Assembly (NCBI GenBank): GCA_031393505.1
Contig: JANMVX010000057.1
Coordinates: forward strand, 1 to 25,171
Direction of reading: 5' to 3'
Origin: JANYHF01 sp031393505
GTDB lineage: Bacteria; Pseudomonadota; Alphaproteobacteria; Rhizobiales; Hyphomicrobiaceae
DNA: 25,171 nucleotides
How positions within the stretch are numbered: the stretch's first letter is position 1; every line of letters starts with the position of its first letter. A model generated the notes under the pieces. That model was given only the letters and a program-made list of their open reading frames with translations. It was not told the DNA's origin and searched no databases. This document shows positions 18,267 to 25,146 of this stretch, piece by piece. Position numbers and translations under genes: made by a program.

Positions 18267-18291
18267 CGGCGCCGAAAAAAGGGGGGCGCCG
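18267..18291 (+). promoter_or_regulatory. Leader hairpin with the ribosome-binding site in its loop
   Basis: CGGCGCC (18267-18273) pairs with GGCGCCG (18285-18291), leaving an 11-nt loop GAAAAAAGGGG that holds the only Shine-Dalgarno-like sequence before the ATG at 18298. An all-GC 7-bp stem so close to the start should affect initiation. No ligand or regulator is suggested. Confidence 0.45.
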
Positions 18292-18297
18292 TCCGCC

Positions 18298-18504
18298 ATG
18301 AGCACCATTGATGACCGTCAAATCCGCGACAAGCTGAGTCAACTCCGTCTGGAGCACCGTCAGCTCGACGACGCCATTGCGGTCGCCGAGACCGAAGGCA
18401 CGCCCGACCAGTTGAACCTCAGACGGCTGAAAAAGCAGAAATTGAAACTCAAGGACGAAATGAAGTTGCTGGAGGCGCGTCTGCATCCCGATATCATTGC
18501 GTAG
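18298..18504 (+). CDS. DUF465 / YdcH-family small protein
   Basis: A 68-residue, almost entirely helical, charged protein: LSQLRLEHRQLDDAIAVAE, then DQLNLRRLKKQKLKLKDEMKLLEARLHPDIIA. The LRxEHRxLD start, the RLKKxKLxLKDE core and the PDIIA end are the YdcH/DUF465 pattern, common in alphaproteobacteria. It should form a coiled-coil hairpin. The molecular function of the family is not established. It precedes the GFA-family gene by 17 nt on the same strand. Confidence 0.92.
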   Translation: MSTIDDRQIRDKLSQLRLEHRQLDDAIAVAETEGTPDQLNLRRLKKQKLKLKDEMKLLEARLHPDIIA

Positions 18505-18521
18505 GACAGGGAGTTCTCGCC

Positions 18522-18933
18522 GTGAGCCAAGCGAACACCTACTTTGGCGGATGCCTATGCGGCGCCATCCGGTTTGTCGCGACCGGTCCTGGCGCGCAAC
18601 CGCACACCTGTTCTTGCAAAATGTGCCAGCGCCACACCGGCACCCTGACGGCGGCTTGGGTTGAGTTTCCAAAGACCGCCGTGACTTGGACGGGCGCGGG
18701 TGGGGCGCCTGCCACCTTTCGGTCTTCGGACTATTCCAGCCGGGCGTTCTGTCCGGCTTGCGGCAGTTCGCTCGGCGCCATCGATGATGCGCCCACCATC
18801 GCCCTGCTCCTCGGCGCCTTCGATGCGCCTCTTCCGGCGGAGCTGAGGCCGCTGTCGCATTCGTTTGCAACCGACCCGCCCCGACTGGTGGCATATCGAG
18901 ACTGGCGATGGATCAGAACGGCCGGTTGCGTAG
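18522..18933 (+). pseudogene. GFA-family (DUF636) zinc protein with a one-base frameshift
   Basis: Translation from the GTG at 18522 (GGGAG upstream) gives a normal GFA (glutathione-dependent formaldehyde-activating enzyme) domain: FGGCLCGAIRFVATGP, TCSCKMCQRHTGTL and AFCPACGSSLGAIDD, with the zinc-binding cysteines. After ...HSFATDPP the frame goes wrong and runs on for about 100 unrelated residues into the antisense of rarA. Moving one base at the CCCC run 18879-18882 restores DWWHIETGDGSERPVA followed by a TAG at 18931-18933, the normal GFA ending and a family-like length of about 136. So there is a single extra C, either a real inactivating indel or a homopolymer error. Many GFA proteins have no shown formaldehyde activity. 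Confidence 0.82.
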
Positions 18934-18959
18934 GATCGGTGTGCCAGTCGGCCCTACGC
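18928..18959. repeat. Possible decayed REP copy between convergent genes
   Basis: GCGTAGG at 18928-18934 and CCTACGC at 18953-18959 are exact inverted 7-mers, both carrying the GTAG tetranucleotide of the edge repeats. The interior is GC-rich and loosely similar to them. It lies between the convergent ends of the GFA gene and rarA, a typical REP site. The restored GFA stop codon lies in the GTAG. Confidence 0.35.
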
Positions 18960-18977
18960 TTCGGGCCGCGCCCAAAA

Positions 18978-20288
18978 TTACGCTTCCCGCTTCGCCCTCA
19001 GCCCAGCCCAATAGTCCAAGCGTTTCCGAAGTTCGCGTTCAAAACCACGATCCGGCGGATCGTAAAAGGTTTCGCGCGCGATCTCGTCGGGAAAGTAGTT
19101 CTGGCCCGAAAACGCTTCCGGCGCGTCGTGGTCATAGGCGTAGCCGGCGCCGTAGCCTTCATCTTTCATCAGCCGGGTGGGCGCATTCAGGATGATCTTG
19201 GGCGGCGATAGCGAACCGTGCTCCTTGGCGGTGCGCATGGAGCCCTTGTAGGCCTTGTACACCGCATTCGATTTCGGCGCGGTGGCGAGATACACGCAGG
19301 CCTGCGCCAGCGCGAGTTCGCCCTCCGGGGAACCGAGAAAATCATAGGTGTCCTTGGCGGCCAGGCACTGCACCAGCGCTTGCGGATCGGCCAGGCCGAT
19401 GTCCTCCACCGCCATGCGGACAAGGCGGCGGCACAGGAACAGCGGGCTTTCGCCGCCCACCAGCATGCGCGCCAGCCAATACAGCGCTGCATCCGGGTCC
19501 GATCCCCGCACCGATTTGTGCAGGGCGCTGATCAGGTTGTAATGGCCGTCACGCGATTTGTCGTAGAGCGGCGCGCGGCGCTGGACCAATTTTGTCAGGG
19601 CCTCTCGGGAGAGCGGCTTGGCGCCCTGGCCGGCAGCAGCGAACACTTCTTCGGCGAGATTGAGGATGGTGCGCCCGTCGCCGTCCGCCATGCCGATAAT
19701 CGCAACTCGCGCATCGAGGTCGAGCGCCAGCGGCCGGCTTTCGAGCGTTTCAGCTCGCACCAACAGTTTTTCCATCGCCGTCTCGTCAAGCCGATTGAAA
19801 GTCAGGACTTGGGCGCGCGACAGCACGGCGGGGTTCAGCTCGAAGGACGGGTTCTCGGTGGTCGCCCCCACCAGTGTGATGGTGCCGTCCTCCATGTGGG
19901 GCAGAAAACTGTCCTGCTGCGAGCGGTTGAAACGGTGGATCTCGTCGATGAAGAGCAGCGTGCCCTTGCCGACTTGCCGGCGCGCGCGGGCCTTATCGAA
20001 GGCCTTGCGCAGTTCGGCGACACCCGAGAAAATCGCCGACAGCTGCTCGAAGTCGAGCTTGGTTTCGCCTGCCAGCAGCCGCGCGACGGTGGTCTTGCCG
20101 GTGCCCGGCGGCCCCCAGAAGATGATGCTGGACAGCCGGTTCGCGCCGACCATGCGGGTCAGCACGCCATCGGGGCCGGTGAGGTGGTCTTGGCCGACCA
20201 CGTCGGCAAGCTTTTGCGGTCGCAGCCGGTCTGCCAGCGGCCGCGGCGCGCCGTCGTCCATGCCGGCAGCTTCAAACAAGGTGCTCAT
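18978..20288 (-). CDS. rarA: Replication-associated recombination protein A (RarA/MgsA AAA+ ATPase)
   Basis: A 436-residue AAA+ ATPase that acts at stalled replication forks and is related to clamp loaders and eukaryotic WRNIP1. Seen: LADRLRPQKLADVVGQDHL, Walker A GPPGTGKT (59-66), Walker B LLFIDEIHRFN (Asp115, Glu116), sensor-1 region LVGATTENPSFELNPAVLSRAQV, and the C-terminal tetramerisation part with DPDAALYWLARMLVGGESPLFLCRRLVRMAVEDIGLADPQ and YAYDHDAPEAFSGQNYFPDE. The length matches E. coli RarA (447). No clear Shine-Dalgarno precedes the ATG at 20288; Met10 is an alternative start. Confidence 0.96.
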   Translation of the reverse strand: MSTLFEAAGMDDGAPRPLADRLRPQKLADVVGQDHLTGPDGVLTRMVGANRLSSIIFWGPPGTGKTTVARLLAGETKLDFEQLSAIFSGVAELRKAFDKARARRQVGKGTLLFIDEIHRFNRSQQDSFLPHMEDGTITLVGATTENPSFELNPAVLSRAQVLTFNRLDETAMEKLLVRAETLESRPLALDLDARVAIIGMADGDGRTILNLAEEVFAAAGQGAKPLSREALTKLVQRRAPLYDKSRDGHYNLISALHKSVRGSDPDAALYWLARMLVGGESPLFLCRRLVRMAVEDIGLADPQALVQCLAAKDTYDFLGSPEGELALAQACVYLATAPKSNAVYKAYKGSMRTAKEHGSLSPPKIILNAPTRLMKDEGYGAGYAYDHDAPEAFSGQNYFPDEIARETFYDPPDRGFERELRKRLDYWAGLRAKREA

Positions 20289-20387
20289 GGAGGGAGTGTA
20301 TCTGGTAGCGGGGCTGGGGCCAATCGATGGATAGGTAATTGCCCAGTTGCCGAAAGCCGGAGTCTCTCGACACTTGTCGCAACTGAT

Positions 20388-20416
20388 TTGACGTCATCGC
20401 AAAAATGATATATTAA
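20388..20416 (+). promoter_or_regulatory. Promoter of the toxin-first TA module
   Basis: TTGACG (20388-20393), exactly 17 nt, then TATTAA (20411-20416) is the best sigma-70-type promoter in the window. An 8-bp palindrome TGACGTCA (20389-20396) overlaps the -35 and could be the site for autoregulation by the XRE antitoxin. The region is AT-rich compared with its surroundings. The expected transcript start is near 20424. Confidence 0.6.
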
Positions 20417-20469
20417 GGCTTATTTTAGGTTCCAGATCCATAACGTGGACCGTCGTATCCCTAAACGAA

Positions 20470-20763
20470 TTGGTGGACGCCGAGATTAAGGCGCAACCCA
20501 AAGATATCAGGGCACGTTTGTTTCGTTTGAGAAGGGCCATTTCCGAAAATGGCCTCAATCATGTTCCGCCGAAATACATCAAACACGTCGTGGGCAAGTT
20601 ATGGGAGTTGCGGCTAATAGGACGCGACGGGATCGCAAGGGCGCTCTACGTCACGATGTCGGAGAGGCGACTGGTCCTCGTTCGAGTATTCACCAAGAAA
20701 TCTCAAAAAACACCTCAGCAAGAAATAGTCTTGGCATTGCAACGCGCCAAAGAGATCAAATGA
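20470..20763 (+). CDS. RelE/HigB-like toxin (phage Gp49-like family)
   Basis: A toxin of at least 97 residues: VDAEIKAQPKDIRARLFRLR, YIKHVVGKLWELRLIGRDGIARALYVT, then RRLVLVRVFTKKSQKTPQQEIVLALQRAKEI. The KHLxGKLWELRxxGRDGIARALYV and FxKKxQKTPxxEIxxAxxRAKE blocks match HigB/Gp49-type toxins, typically ribosome-dependent mRNA interferases. The first usable start is TTG at 20470, but the frame is open upstream and codons 20443-20469 read TWTVVSLNE, as the N-terminus of relatives does. The codon where their Met would stand (20440-20442) is ATA. So the true start may be ATA, or the gene may be truncated by an ATG-to-ATA change. The stop overlaps the antitoxin start by 4 nt. Confidence 0.85.
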   Translation: MVDAEIKAQPKDIRARLFRLRRAISENGLNHVPPKYIKHVVGKLWELRLIGRDGIARALYVTMSERRLVLVRVFTKKSQKTPQQEIVLALQRAKEIK

Positions 20764-21077
20764 CCAAATCGCCAAAGAAAACCCGTGAGATGACGTCCCT
20801 CGACGAGATGGCGGTTGAGTGGTTCAAAGACCCAGAATTCGTCAAGGAATACAACGACTTGGAAGAAGAGTTCTCGCTGCTCGGCGAGATCATGAGGGTG
20901 CGCGCCAAGGCGGGGCTAACCCAAGCTCAGATCGCCGAGCGCATGCAGACGACCCAGGCCGCGGTGGCGCGGCTGGAAGGCGGCAGCACGATGCCATCCA
21001 CGCGAACGCTGCAGCGCTTCGCCAAAGCGACCGGTCACCGGCTGAAGATCACATTCGAACCGGAACCAACGGGCTGA
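20760..21077 (+). CDS. XRE-family HTH antitoxin
   Basis: A 105-residue partner of the preceding toxin. The N-terminal half (about 1-45) includes MAVEWFKDPEFVKEYNDLEEEFSLLGEIM, a segment typical of antitoxins paired with Gp49/HigB-like toxins. The second half is an XRE helix-turn-helix: RAKAGLTQAQIAERMQTTQAAVARLEGGSTMPSTRTLQRFAKATG, then a short beta strand HRLKITFEPEP. It should neutralise the toxin and repress the shared promoter, perhaps at the TGACGTCA palindrome. It is translated from an ATGA overlap with the toxin stop, so the two are translationally coupled. Confidence 0.9.
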   Translation: MTKSPKKTREMTSLDEMAVEWFKDPEFVKEYNDLEEEFSLLGEIMRVRAKAGLTQAQIAERMQTTQAAVARLEGGSTMPSTRTLQRFAKATGHRLKITFEPEPTG

Positions 21078-21223
21078 GGCGGCGGACCAGTACGAGCAAA
21101 CTGTTTCATTGCGTCGAATGGCCCAGACGCGCGCATCCATGCTTCTTGCATCAATTGTTAGAAGATTTTTTCATCGGGCGGCGTCAGTTGCGTAAATTCG
21201 CATCGCTTTCGTGCGTCAACCCG

Positions 21224-21252
21224 TTTTCAGAAGCAAAAATTTCTACTATGTT
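21224..21252 (+). promoter_or_regulatory. Candidate promoter of the cysHDN operon
   Basis: TTTTCA (21224-21229), 17 nt, TATGTT (21247-21252) each match the consensus at four of six positions, 48 nt before cysH. Downstream, TACCC (21267-21271) and GGGTA (21274-21278) form a small inverted repeat in the leader. I see no clear CysB-type site, and there is no obvious Shine-Dalgarno before the cysH ATG. Confidence 0.3.
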
Positions 21253-21299
21253 AAGGCCTGCCCCATTACCCTGGGGTAGGTCCAGGACACCGTATTGCC

Positions 21300-22076
21300 A
21301 TGAGCCAACACATCGCCAGCACGCTCGATGCCGCCCTCGCCGACGCCGGCGACCTCACGGCGCGCATCCGGCTGATCCGCGACGCCATCCCCGGCCGCAT
21401 TGCGTTCTCCACCAGTCTTGGCCTTGAAGACCAGGCCGTGCTGCACGCCATCGCCGATGCCAAAGCCGATATCGACGTGTTCACCCTCGACACTGGCCGC
21501 CACTTCCAGGAAACCCTCGACACTATTGCCGCCAGCATGGACCGCTACCCCCTCGCGATCCGGCTGGTGGCGCCGGAAGCCGATGAAGCGCAGTCGCTCA
21601 CCTCCCGCGACGGCGTTCTCGGTTTCCGGACCTCCGTCGAGGCGCGAAAGGCCTGCTGCGAGGTGCGAAAAGTGCGCCCGTTGATGAAGGCGCTGGCGGG
21701 CGCGACGGGCTGGCTCACGGGCCTGCGCCGCGAACAGGCCGCCAGCCGCAAGGCCGTGCCGTTCGCCGAATTTGACTCCGGAACGGGACTCATAAAACTC
21801 AATCCGATCGCCGATTGGACGCTGGCCGAACTCGAGGCTTACATCGCCAAGAACGCCATTCCTGTGAACGCACTGCACGCCAAGGGATTTCCCTCGATCG
21901 GCTGCGCGCCCTGCACGCGTGCGATTTACCCCGGCGAGGACATCCGCGCCGGCCGCTGGTGGTGGGAGGCCGAGAACGCCGCCTTCGCCGCGCTCGGCGA
22001 CCAAAAGGAATGCGGACTGCACAACCGGCCGAAAACCCAAGCCACCGTCGCTCAGACCCAGGATGCCCGCTCATGA
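21300..22076 (+). CDS. cysH: Adenylyl-sulfate (APS) reductase, iron-sulfur CysH type
   Basis: A 258-residue cytosolic reductase that converts APS to sulfite with thioredoxin in assimilatory sulfate reduction. Seen: the four [4Fe-4S] cysteines as Cys119-Cys120 (KACCEVRKV) and Cys202/Cys205 (GCAPCTRAI); the PP-loop-like ISFSTSLG equivalent IAFSTSLGLEDQAVLH; and the C-terminal catalytic ECGLH (237-241). The CC...CxxC pattern separates APS reductases from PAPS reductases, which lack it. That fits the operon, which has ATP sulfurylase subunits but no APS kinase. The stop overlaps the cysD start (ATGA). Confidence 0.95.
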   Translation: MSQHIASTLDAALADAGDLTARIRLIRDAIPGRIAFSTSLGLEDQAVLHAIADAKADIDVFTLDTGRHFQETLDTIAASMDRYPLAIRLVAPEADEAQSLTSRDGVLGFRTSVEARKACCEVRKVRPLMKALAGATGWLTGLRREQAASRKAVPFAEFDSGTGLIKLNPIADWTLAELEAYIAKNAIPVNALHAKGFPSIGCAPCTRAIYPGEDIRAGRWWWEAENAAFAALGDQKECGLHNRPKTQATVAQTQDARS

Positions 22077-22978
22077 CCTCGCTCAGCCCCCATTTGGCGT
22101 CCCTGGAAGCCGAGAGCATCCACATCTTGCGCGAAGCCGCCGCCGAGGCGACCAAGCCGGTGCTGCTCTATTCCATCGGCAAGGATTCGGCCGTGCTGCT
22201 GCACCTTGCGCTGAAGGCGTTTTATCCCTCCAAACCGCCGTTCCCGATGCTGCATGTCGATACCACCTGGAAGTTCAAGGAGATGATCGCCTTCCGCGAC
22301 AAGCGCGCGAAGGAGGTCGGCATGGAGCTGATCACCTACACCAACAAGGACGGGCTGGCGCGCAATGTGGTGCCGTTCGGCCCGACCGCAAGTGTGTACA
22401 CGGACATCATGAAGACCGAGGCGCTCAAACAGGCGCTCGATCTCTATCAGTTCGACGTCGCCTTCGGCGGCGCGCGGCGCGACGAGGAGAAATCCCGCGC
22501 CAAGGAGCGTGTGTTCTCGGTGCGCAGCGAGCAGCATCGCTGGGACCCCAAGAACCAACGCCCCGAACCGTGGCGGCTGTACAATACCCGCAAGCAGCCA
22601 GGCCAAACCTTGCGCGTGTTCCCGCTCTCCAATTGGACCGAGGCGGATGTCTGGACCTACATCGCCGCCGAAAACATCCCCGTCGTGCCGCTCTACTTCG
22701 CCGCCCAGCGCCCTGTCGTGTCGCGCTCCGGCACGCTGTTGATGGTGGATGACGACCGCATGCCGCTGCTGGACGGCGAGCGGCCGCAGAACAAGCTCGT
22801 CCGCTTTCGCACCCTCGGCTGCTATCCGCTGTCGGGCGCCATCGAGAGCCAAGCCGCCAATCTTAACGATATCATAGAAGAAATGGCCGGCGCGACCACC
22901 TCTGAGCGCCAGGGCCGGCTGATTGACCATGATGGCGCCGCCTCCATGGAGCGAAAAAAGCAAGAAGGCTATTTCTGA
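22073..22978 (+). CDS. cysD: Sulfate adenylyltransferase subunit 2 (ATP sulfurylase, small subunit)
   Basis: A 301-residue PP-loop enzyme subunit that makes APS and pyrophosphate from ATP and sulfate; the GTPase CysN drives the reaction. Seen: the PP-loop VLLYSIGKDSAVLLHLALKAF (about 30-50), MLHVDTTWKFKEMIAFRD, the GGARRDEEKSRAKERVFSVR block, QRPEPWRLYN and the C-terminal ERQGRLIDHDGAASMERKKQEGYF, all standard for CysD. The length matches E. coli CysD (302). The ATG lies in a 4-nt overlap with cysH, and the TGA shares one base with the cysN ATG, so the three genes are translationally coupled. Confidence 0.97.
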   Translation: MTSLSPHLASLEAESIHILREAAAEATKPVLLYSIGKDSAVLLHLALKAFYPSKPPFPMLHVDTTWKFKEMIAFRDKRAKEVGMELITYTNKDGLARNVVPFGPTASVYTDIMKTEALKQALDLYQFDVAFGGARRDEEKSRAKERVFSVRSEQHRWDPKNQRPEPWRLYNTRKQPGQTLRVFPLSNWTEADVWTYIAAENIPVVPLYFAAQRPVVSRSGTLLMVDDDRMPLLDGERPQNKLVRFRTLGCYPLSGAIESQAANLNDIIEEMAGATTSERQGRLIDHDGAASMERKKQEGYF

Positions 22979-24651
22979 TGGCCACCGCCCTTAAACGCGC
23001 CGACATTGCAACGCACACCGTCACTGCTGCGTCAGGTGAGATCTCCGTCATGGACTCGTCGCTCTTTCCCGCCGCCGCTCCCGCCAACGATCGGGCCGCC
23101 CGCTCGCTGCTGCGCTTCATCACCTGCGGCTCGGTCGATGACGGCAAGTCCACCCTGATCGGCCGGCTCTTGTTCGACAGCCAGGTGCTGGCCGAGGATC
23201 AACTGGCGGCGCTGCGCAAGGACAGCGCCAAGTCGGGCGCGACCAACGGCGAGATCGATTATTCGCTGCTGCTGGATGGCCTGGCCGCCGAGCGCGAACA
23301 GGGCATCACCAACGACGTCGCGTACCGCTATTTCTCGACCAAGAAACGCGCCTTCATCGTCGCCGACACGCCCGGCCATGAGCAGTATACGCGCAATATG
23401 GCGACCGGCGCCTCCACGGCTGACCTCGCCATCATCCTGATCGACGCGCGCAAGGGTGTGCTGCCGCAGACCCGCCGCCACGCCCAGATCGTGTCGATGC
23501 TCGGCGTGCGCCATATCGTGCTGGCCATCAACAAGATGGATCTGGTCGAACATTCGCCCGCACGCTACCGGGCCATCGAAGACGAGTTCCGGCGCTTTGC
23601 CGCCGACAAGAATTTCGCCTCGCTGGTGGCGATCCCGATCTCGGCCAAGCTGGGCGAGAACGTGCGCGAACACGCCGTCAGCATGCCGTGGTACGAAGGC
23701 CCGAGCCTGCTCGACGTGCTGGAAACGGCCGACGTTGGCGTGACGCGAAGCCCTCTGTCGGCACGCTTCGTGGTGCAATGGGTTAACCGCGCCGGGTCCG
23801 ATTTTCGCGGCCTGTCGGGCTACCTGGTCGCCGGCAACCTGCGCCCCGGCGATAGCGTGCGCGCGCTCCCCTCGGGCCAGGTCGCCAAGATCGCCCGCAT
23901 CGTCACTTTCGACGGCGACCTTGCCGAGGCCAAGAACGGACAGGCCCCGACGCTGGTGCTGGACCGCGACATCGACGTGTCGCGCGGCGACGTCATGGTC
24001 GCCGACGACGGCAGCGCCGAAGCCACGCGCAACCTGTCCGCCGACGTGCTATGGATGTCGAACGAGCCCTATGACGCGCGCCGCCCGCTGCTGCTGAAAA
24101 TCGGCTCCAAGACCGTCCCGGTACGGCTCGATACCGAGCACATGGAGGTGCTCAGCATCGCCACCGGCCTGCGCGCGCACGCCATCAGCCTCGCCACCAA
24201 CGACATCGCCAGCCTGCAGCTCGCCACCGACACGCCGGTGGTCGCCGAGCGCTACGCCGACAGCCGCGATCTCGGCGGCTTCATCCTGATCGACCGCGAC
24301 ACCTCGGCCACGGTGGCGCTGGGGTTGGTGACGGCGCGCCATGCTGGCGCCAGCGACGCTGCTGAACCAGCTCCGGCGACCCCGGACGTTGCGCCAGCCT
24401 TGCCCAGCCTCACGCGCCTGATCACCCGGCCAGCCGAAACCGCCTGGCGCAGCCTGGCCAAGGCCGTCACCTGGCGCGTCACAGGCAGCGTGGACACCTT
24501 CATCCTGGCCTATCTCTTCACCGGCCACGTCAAAGTCGCCGCCGCCATCTCGCTGACCGAAGTGGGCACCAAGATCGTGCTGTATTTCTTCCACGAGCGG
24601 CTGTGGCAGCGCTTCGCGCCTGGACGGGCGGATGCAAAGACGGGGGAGTAG
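22978..24651 (+). CDS. cysN: Sulfate adenylyltransferase subunit 1 (CysN GTPase) fused to a C-terminal DUF2061-like membrane domain
   Basis: A 557-residue protein. Residues about 42-455 are a normal CysN: G1 GSVDDGKST (51-59), the EREQGIT switch region (105-111), G3 DTPGHEQYTRN (130-140), G4 NKMD (185-188), G5-like ISA, then the two beta-barrel domains. It hydrolyses GTP to drive APS formation by CysD. An Ala/Pro-rich linker (about 457-480) then joins a segment (about 486-547), ETAWRSLAKAVTWRVTGSVD, TFILAYLFTG, ISLTEVGTKIVLYFFHERLW, which has the K-TWR, E-TK and HERxW features of DUF2061 with two likely membrane helices. Many alphaproteobacterial CysN proteins carry the APS kinase CysC there instead. 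The domain would tether ATP sulfurylase to the inner membrane (inference). Met25 is an alternative start. Confidence 0.94.
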   Translation: MATALKRADIATHTVTAASGEISVMDSSLFPAAAPANDRAARSLLRFITCGSVDDGKSTLIGRLLFDSQVLAEDQLAALRKDSAKSGATNGEIDYSLLLDGLAAEREQGITNDVAYRYFSTKKRAFIVADTPGHEQYTRNMATGASTADLAIILIDARKGVLPQTRRHAQIVSMLGVRHIVLAINKMDLVEHSPARYRAIEDEFRRFAADKNFASLVAIPISAKLGENVREHAVSMPWYEGPSLLDVLETADVGVTRSPLSARFVVQWVNRAGSDFRGLSGYLVAGNLRPGDSVRALPSGQVAKIARIVTFDGDLAEAKNGQAPTLVLDRDIDVSRGDVMVADDGSAEATRNLSADVLWMSNEPYDARRPLLLKIGSKTVPVRLDTEHMEVLSIATGLRAHAISLATNDIASLQLATDTPVVAERYADSRDLGGFILIDRDTSATVALGLVTARHAGASDAAEPAPATPDVAPALPSLTRLITRPAETAWRSLAKAVTWRVTGSVDTFILAYLFTGHVKVAAAISLTEVGTKIVLYFFHERLWQRFAPGRADAKTGE

Positions 24652-24708
24652 GGTTTAGCCTTTGAACCTTTTCTGGTCTGGGGACGACTGACCTTGCGTA
24701 CCCAAACG

Positions 24709-24731
24709 CGGCCCGCAGCGGTCGCCCCTTA
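24709..24731 (-). repeat. Possible decayed REP copy
   Basis: CGGTCGCCCCTTA at the right end resembles the GGGTCGCCCCTAC end of the edge repeats, with a loosely complementary GC-rich left side. It lies in the 105-nt gap between cysN and the curlin-like gene. The palindrome is imperfect and the GTAG is altered, so this is tentative. No terminator was seen in this gap. Confidence 0.25.
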
Positions 24732-24756
24732 AACCAGAGACAGGACCAGGTTCCCC

Positions 24757-25125
24757 ATGCGCACCATCACCACCATCGCCTCCATTCTCGCCCTTGCCCT
24801 CACGCTCGGCGCCGGCTCGGCCGAGGCAGGAAACAAGATCAAGCTCAAGCAGTTAGGCTTCGGCAACGGCTTCGGCTCCCACCAGGCTGGTAACGGCAAC
24901 GACATCCTCGCCGGCCAGTACGGGAACCTCAACGGCGTCAACGCCCATCAGCATGGCGACGACAATACGCTGGGCGTCGGCCAGTTCGGCTCGGGGCACA
25001 ACGCCAACGTCACGCAGAACGGCGACGGCAACATGATGGGCGTGGTGCAGGTCGGCAAGAACTGCAACCAGGGCGCGACCCAGTCCGGCGGCGGCGTCGG
25101 CGTGATGGTGTGTGCAGGGCATTGA
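24757..25125 (+). CDS. Secreted curlin-repeat (CsgA/CsgB-like) protein
   Basis: A 122-residue protein with a signal peptide ending near AEA (residue 24) and a Gly/Asn/Gln-rich body. Gln32, 43, 54, 65, 76, 87, 98 and 109 are exactly 11 residues apart, giving seven full Q-x-G-x-x-N-type units, for example QAGNGNDILAG and QHGDDNTLGVG. Curlin subunits have about 22-residue repeats made of two such strands, which stack as a cross-beta solenoid and form extracellular amyloid fibres. Cys103 and Cys119 are unusual for curlins. The curli secretion and nucleation genes (csgE, csgF, csgG, csgB) are not in the window, so it could be a fibre subunit, a nucleator or a stand-alone surface protein. Only a weak AGG precedes the ATG. 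Confidence 0.85.
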   Translation: MRTITTIASILALALTLGAGSAEAGNKIKLKQLGFGNGFGSHQAGNGNDILAGQYGNLNGVNAHQHGDDNTLGVGQFGSGHNANVTQNGDGNMMGVVQVGKNCNQGATQSGGGVGVMVCAGH

Positions 25126-25146
25126 ATGTTGTGAATGAACGGCAGT

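Noticed and set aside
18885..19211. Long C-terminal extension of the GFA-family protein
   Set aside because: It lies mainly antisense to rarA and disappears when one base is removed at 18879-18882, so it is a frameshift product.
24430..24651. CysC (APS kinase) domain at the CysN C-terminus
   Set aside because: There is no second P-loop and only about 70 residues follow the linker; the hydrophobic DUF2061-like pattern fits instead.
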